Of a stretch of DNA of 64,000 nucleotides, positions 59,264 to 64,000 are shown one piece after another. The notes under the pieces are model-generated. The model did not search any database. It was not told the DNA's origin and saw only the letters and a program-made list of their open reading frames with translations. Positions within the stretch are counted from its first letter, which is position 1; each line of letters opens with the position of its first letter. The DNA is from Cyanophora paradoxa (taxonomy: Eukaryota; Glaucocystophyceae; Cyanophorales; Cyanophoraceae): assembly GCA_004431415.1 (NCBI GenBank), contig QPMI01000533.1, positions 310,001-374,000 of the forward strand. Direction: 5' to 3'. Made by a program: the position numbers and the translations under genes.

Positions 59264-60903
59264 CGCCCGCGGCGCGGCGCGCGGCAGTGGGGCTGGGCTG
59301 GCCGACTCACTGTAAGATCCTTCAACGTCAGAGAACGGAACGAAGGTGACAGCGCCCGCGAAAGACCTCCGGCCTGCGCATCGCTGTCATCGCACGTGTG
59401 TTCGCAGACTTCGAAGCGGAGCGGCGGCTGCTCGCCGATCGTACCGCTTTTTTCGACGGTCGCGCGGTCAGAGAACGAGCCGGAGACCGAGCTCGAGCCC
59501 GAGGGCAAGCCAGGCCGCCGCGCCACGCCGCGCATGATTTTGCTGGGCGGCGGTTAGGTCACGAAGCAGGTGAGATCGCCAGTGAAGGTGGCAGACTCTG
59601 AGAGGGGTCGCCGACGACTCGGCGCTGGCGCGCACGTTCGAATTCGAGGGCAGCCGGGGCGGGAAAGCGGCCTTATCCCGGGTCCGAACTTGACTCCGAA
59701 GCCGAGCCCCGTAGTAGAGGCCGTACTAGTACGGTACTACGGTACTCGTACGGGAGTCGTACCCTCAGGGCCTAGGCATCGGCCAGGCTCATCAGCGGCT
59801 GCAGCCTGCAGGCTGCAGGCTGCAGGCAGGCTGCAGAGGCTGCAGGCTGCAGCCTACCGTACGACAGAATGTCACAGACTCTCACTGTGAGTCTCACAGT
59901 GCAGCTGTGCATGTCACAGTGTGTGCGCATGCCATCATGGCATGATGCAGGCTGCGCATACAGCCAGGCTGATGAGCCAGCGCGCGCGCGCGCGGCCCAG
60001 CGCTAGCGGCGGCCAGCGCAGCTGTACATGTGCAGGTGTTCGAATTCGCTGTGTTCGCGATCGCCCGGTTACGTTACTGTAGGCGCAGTTTTTTAGCCGT
60101 GGTAAATAATTGCCGTAAATTGCCGAGAGGCGGAATTAATTCGGCAATTTAGTATGACGGCAATTGCTGAGGGGGTAGGTATTTGCTTCGCCCGTCATAG
60201 AGCAGAAATCTGGATTCGTCGTCGGCAAGTTATTGTCAGTGTAATTTGTCACGGCAATCCCGGTTTTGGATCGACGAATTCGGCAATTTTACCGTAGTAC
60301 TACGCGGCAATTTAAAGACGCATTCAGTAACCCCCGCGGCTCCCGGCCCGGGGAGTCCCGGGTCCCGCGCCGACGACTCGGACTCCCGGCAGTACTAGTC
60401 TCCCGCATGCGCAGGCAGCGCAGCAGCTGCATGATGAGCCTGCATCTGCATCTGCGCGCGCCGAGCACCTGCGCTACGAGCAGCTACGAGCACCTCAGGG
60501 CCTGCGCCCGTGCGCCCGCCGCGGCGCCTGGCGCGCGCGGCCGCGGCCGGGCCGCGGGCCCTCGCGAACAGCGCTAGCCGCAGAGCGCCAGCTGCAGCTG
60601 TCGCTCTCAGCTCGGGCTTGGCCGCTGGGCGGCTCGAGCTGTGCACGTCGACGTCGGCGGCTTGAAAGACATGTACAGCTGCATGCGCAGGGGCAAGCCT
60701 CTCCGCTTCGGCGGCTTCGGATACCCCTCCTCCCCACGAACCTCCCGGCGCCCCGGCCCGGCGCCCGGGCAGGCCTGGGTGCCCAGCAGTGCACGTGCAT
60801 GCGCGCATGGAATCCGAAGAGCTTGAATGAAAGACGGGGCGGGCCCCGCAGAGGAGGCCCATGGGCGGCCGCGGGGGCGGGGGCGGGGGCGGGGGCTAAA
60901 GCT
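59264..60903. other. Intergenic region between channel and second NPHP4 copy
   Basis: Includes a GCAGGCTGCAG tandem cluster (59,800-59,855), CTCACTGTGAGTCTCACAGTG palindromic words near 59,880-59,900, a (GC)n run near 59,980 and the third MITE-like copy. No gene is recognised. Confidence 0.4.
60075..60330. mobile_element. MITE-like element, copy 3 (divergent)
   Basis: About 255 bp sharing the order of internal words with copies 1 and 2: TTTTTTAGCCG, AATTGCCG, GAATTCGGCAATTT, GAGGGGGTAG, CATAGA, CCGGTTTTGG. The ends TACTGTAGGCGCAG / AGACGCATTCAGTA are only partly inverted, so it is an older copy. Confidence 0.65.
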
Positions 60904-63900
60904 AGCAGTACTGGACGCGGACGCAGAGGCAGTCCTCGCTCTTGTCCTCCGCGTCGTTCACGAAGACGTGCACCTCCTCCACCCGCGGCACCGACTGCAC
61001 CCGCGTCGGCTTTGGGGGGGGGGGGGGGGGGGGAGAAAGGGGGGTATCGGACCTGCGGGAGGAGGCGCAGGCCGATGTACGCCGCGCCGAACGGCTCCAG
61101 GTCGAGCCTGGCCCCGGCCCCCGCCCGGATCAGAAGGGGGAACGCGGTCCGGGGCGAGGGCGGGGGTACCGGGAGTCCCGGAACTGGACGAGGTGGGGGT
61201 GGCTGGTCCGCAGCACGAAGGCCTTGCGCTCGCCGTAGGGGTTCTTGAACGATATTTTCTGCGCCCGCCGCTCGCCGCCGGGGGGGTACGCGCGGCGGAC
61301 GAGGGGGTGGTGGGGAGGTGCGGACCTTGTTGCAGGCGATGCCGGAGGGTACAGCGACCTCGAAGGTCTTGCCTGCGCCGGCCGCTCGCCCCCGGGGCAC
61401 GGGACAGGGGCCGGGGAGGGGTAAATGGCCGCACCGACGTAGGGGGGGCGAGCGTTGGTCTCGACAAGCCACGCGCCAACGAGCTCCCGCGCCGCGACGT
61501 CTGCGGGGCGGCCCGCTCGGCGGGTCCCGGTACGGGGAGGCGAGGGGGGTACCGACGACGTGGAGGAGGACGTCGGCGGGCCCGACGCGGAGGGGGCGGT
61601 ACGCCATCGAGAGCTCGTTGACGCTGCGGCGAAAGTGGGCGGGGGAGGGGGGTACAAGGGCCGGGGAGCGGCAGACCTGCCGGGGACGAGGGCGAAGGGA
61701 GCGGAGGGCTGGACCTGCACCAGGTCCGGGTTCGAGGAGTGGACCTGCGGGGGTACAGCTGAGCGGCGGGAGGGCAGGGGCGGGCAGGTGGGGGGGGGGG
61801 GTACGGGCCTGGACGGTGCGGGGGGCGGCGGCGGCGGGGATGAAGAGCGAGGCGCGGTGCGTCTGCGGGGCCGATCAGCGTATCCCCCGCCCCGGGGGCG
61901 GGGCACGCGCCTGGCCGACGGGGGAGGAGACGTCCATCGAGTGGAGGGCCGAGACGAAGACCTGCCACACCTGTACCCCCGCCCCGCCCCGTGAGCCGAA
62001 CCGCGCGCGAGCGCGGGGCGGGGAGGGGCGGGGCGGGGCGGGGCGGGGCGGGCCTCGTGGAGGAACGAGTGGGCGGCGTCGTGGTAGACGAGGAGGAAGA
62101 AGCGGCCGACGTGGGGCCAGCTCCCGCACCGGTACTTCACGAACACGTCCTGCCCGCCCCGGCGTCAGGAGGGGGCGGGGCGGGGGGTGCAGGGCGGGGC
62201 GGCCGCTCGCCTGGCGCTTGGCGCCGTTCTCGGTGCGGACGACGACGTTGGCGTGGGAGCAGCGGACGTGCTTGTAGCCGCGGCCCGCCGGGTCGAGCGC
62301 CGCCAGCACCTGCTCCGCCGGCGTCGACGCCGCCGTCACCTCGATCCCCAGCCGCGTCTGTCCGCCGCTCCCGTCAGCGCGCTGGGGTACAATGCACTGG
62401 GATGCAGGGCGGAGGGGGTACCTTGAAGAAGTCGTTCTCGGGGTGGTGGAAGCGGAAGGTGCGGTCGGGGGCGAAGGGCTGCCGGCGCGTCAGGGGAGGG
62501 GGGGGGAAGGGGCGGGGGGTACGGGGCGGGGACCTGGGGGGCTACGTGGACGCGGACGACGTAGACGAGGCGGCCGGCGCGGTTGTAGAAGGAGACGTCC
62601 GTCCGGCGCGGGCGGATCGGCTCGTCGGGGCCCTCCTCCGCGCCCCGCTCCTGCCGCCCACGCGGCGTCGCCTCCTCGCCCCCCGCCCCGCCGTCGCCCA
62701 GCATCGCCGCCCGCAGCGTCCCGCAGCTGAAGCTCTGGAAGACGAACGGCACGTACACCGTCTCCCGCGCGTGCACCAGCAGCTGCGGGGGGTACCCCGT
62801 CAGGTTGGAGGGGTGAAGAAGCGGGGCGGGGGTACCTCGTTGTGCTCGGAGACGAGGTCGTCCTCGAGCGGCGTCGTGAGCCCGCGCACGCGCTTGTGGG
62901 CCCGCCACTCCTTCGTGTCCCGCACGATCCTGTACCCCCCGAGGGGGCCGTCGGCGGCGGCCGGGCGGGAGGATGGGGTACACCGCACTGGAGGTCGGGG
63001 TCGTCGAAGGAGATGATGAAGCAGTCGTCGTGGGGGTACGGGTTCACGAACGCGATCTCGAAGAAGCTGCGCGGAGGGGTACGGCGATCGCTTCGCGGCG
63101 CGGAGGCCACTGCCTCCAGGGGTACGCACCAGGTGCGGCCGAAGGAGGGGTAGATGGTGTGGACGGTGGTGAGGCTCTGCATGAGCATGTCCTGGATCAC
63201 CTGCTTCTTCCGCCTGCGTCCCGCCGCGCAGCGCCGCGCCGCTCAGCCGCGGCGGCTACTCGTTCAAAGCGTCGAGCAGGCGGAGCGCACCGCTCGCGCC
63301 AGTTCTGGATCGCGCGCAGGTTCCGCTCCCGCTGGCGAATTTCCTGCTCCCGCGCCATAGGCCGCCTCTCCACCCCCGACCTGCGCGGAGCCCGTCCTTC
63401 AGACCCCGCCGGCCTGCGCCCCGTACCCCCTTCCGGGATTGGCGTACCCCTCCGAGTCGGCGTAGCGCGACTCCTCCTCGCGGATCGCGTCGGCGAGCTC
63501 CCGGTCGCTCTCCTAAACGACCCGGGTTCGAATCCCGGCGAGGGAGTTCGGAGAAGAGAGCGGGCGAGCGGGCAGACCTTGACGGGCCGCGCGCGGTGCG
63601 TGCGGACGCGCCCTGGCTCCGTGGGGACCTCCGTCCCGAGGCGGGAGACAGGGATGACGGCCAGCGAGGAGCGCACGCGGGGCGCCGCGGGCGCGGGGCG
63701 CCCCTCCCCGTCCTTCGCAGGCCTGGGGCCCTCTGCGCCCCCCGCGGATCAGAGAATGAAGGGCGAAGTAAAGGGAGCCGGCGCCGCGGACGGACCGCTC
63801 ATGTGGCCCTCGTTGGAGATGCGGAGCTGCAGGCGCCCACGGGCCTGCGGGGCGCCGTGCGCCTTGTACACGGGCCCCGGCGTCGCGTTGACGCCCCCGG

Positions 63901-64000
63901 GCCGCAGCGGCGTGCTGCGCGCCGACAGCCCGTCCTCCTCCTCCGGCGGCGGGCCGTACGGCGTGTGCACGATCTCGAACTCTGCCGGCGCGCCGTCAGC
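60740..64000 (-). repeat. Segmental duplication, member 2
   Basis: Partner of 37,300-40,560. The right limit is not visible because the window ends. Confidence 0.85.
60904..64000 (-). CDS. NPHP4: Nephrocystin-4 (NPHP4) homologue, copy 2, cut by window end
   Basis: The sequence is collinear with 37,471-40,560 over more than 3 kb; the offset changes by only ~8 bases. It has the same exons (for example KISFKNPYGERKAFVL near 61,240, ELLVHARETVYVPFVFQ near 62,770, FFEIAFVNPYPHDD near 63,050, MAREQEIRQRER near 63,340) and the same stop context (TACTGCTAGC). Differences are clustered in the C/G-rich introns, while exon translations are almost unchanged. It continues beyond 64,000, so this may be the complete parent gene, whereas the copy at 37.5-42 kb lacks the N-terminal half. 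Confidence 0.7.

Noticed and set aside
1-64000. CRISPR arrays or bacterial operons
   Set aside because: No repeat-spacer pattern and no ribosome-binding sites. The gene content is eukaryotic-virus and eukaryotic.

Overview
The window looks like a piece of a GC-rich nuclear genome of a flagellated alga, most likely a haptophyte, carrying an integrated or endogenous large-DNA-virus relative. Two parts differ sharply. From about 1.6 to 27.95 kb there are tightly packed, intronless genes on both strands, and most are preceded by the same short AT-rich motif. From about 28 to 64 kb there are sparse, intron-rich eukaryotic genes, MITE-like repeats, poly-G/C tracts and segmental duplications.

Viral part (about 1.63-27.95 kb). 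It holds the hallmark genes of the Nucleocytoviricota: a double jelly-roll major capsid protein, a packaging ATPase, a VLTF3-like late transcription factor, a poxvirus-type RuvC-like resolvase and a DUF5679-like zinc protein. I see no DNA polymerase or RNA polymerase. In their place stand two adjacent HUH-type Rep-like proteins. Small size, MCP + ATPase + VLTF3 and HUH in place of DNA polymerase match the published description of mriyaviruses (Yaraviridae/'Gamadviridae'; Pleurochrysis endemic viruses infect haptophytes). That assignment is inference from gene content. Layout: virion and small-protein genes on the minus strand (1.6-7.5 kb); ATPase, two small genes, VLTF3 and the HUH pair (7.5-13.3 kb); small structural and membrane genes (13.3-15.1 kb); a frameshifted coiled-coil/membrane/fibre gene (15.2-20.4 kb); C1q-like and FN3-fibrinogen-like host-recognition candidates (20.4-23.1 kb); a paralogous gene pair and an HNH nuclease (23.2-25.0 kb); then a right end with three arrays of a G-rich heptamer, two unrecognised genes and a 45-aa membrane protein (25.0-27.95 kb). 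Left of 1.63 kb is a different ORF, possibly retroelement Gag-like, cut by the window edge.

Host part. 28.3-32.6 kb (minus) and 34.4-36.3 kb (plus) carry head-to-head members of a cysteine-module gene family, with two TIR-bearing MITE-like elements and a block of pure CCGG-type sequence between them. 37.5-42 kb (minus) is a nephrocystin-4 (NPHP4) homologue that appears to lack its N-terminal half. A second, near-identical copy lies at 60.9-64 kb and runs off the window. 42.9-44.8 kb (plus) is an arrestin-domain gene. 46.3-59.3 kb (minus) is a long ankyrin-repeat cation-channel gene (TRP-like, with a ZZ zinc finger before the first membrane helix) whose ankyrin exons are each 99 nt; a 1.92-kb block of four of these exons is present three times, nearly identical. 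Many short host introns begin at or near GTACCCC, and one is GC-AG.

Limits: all calls come from reading the sequence and translations by eye. Exon borders of host genes are approximate unless stated. Integration, rather than an assembly join, is not proven.
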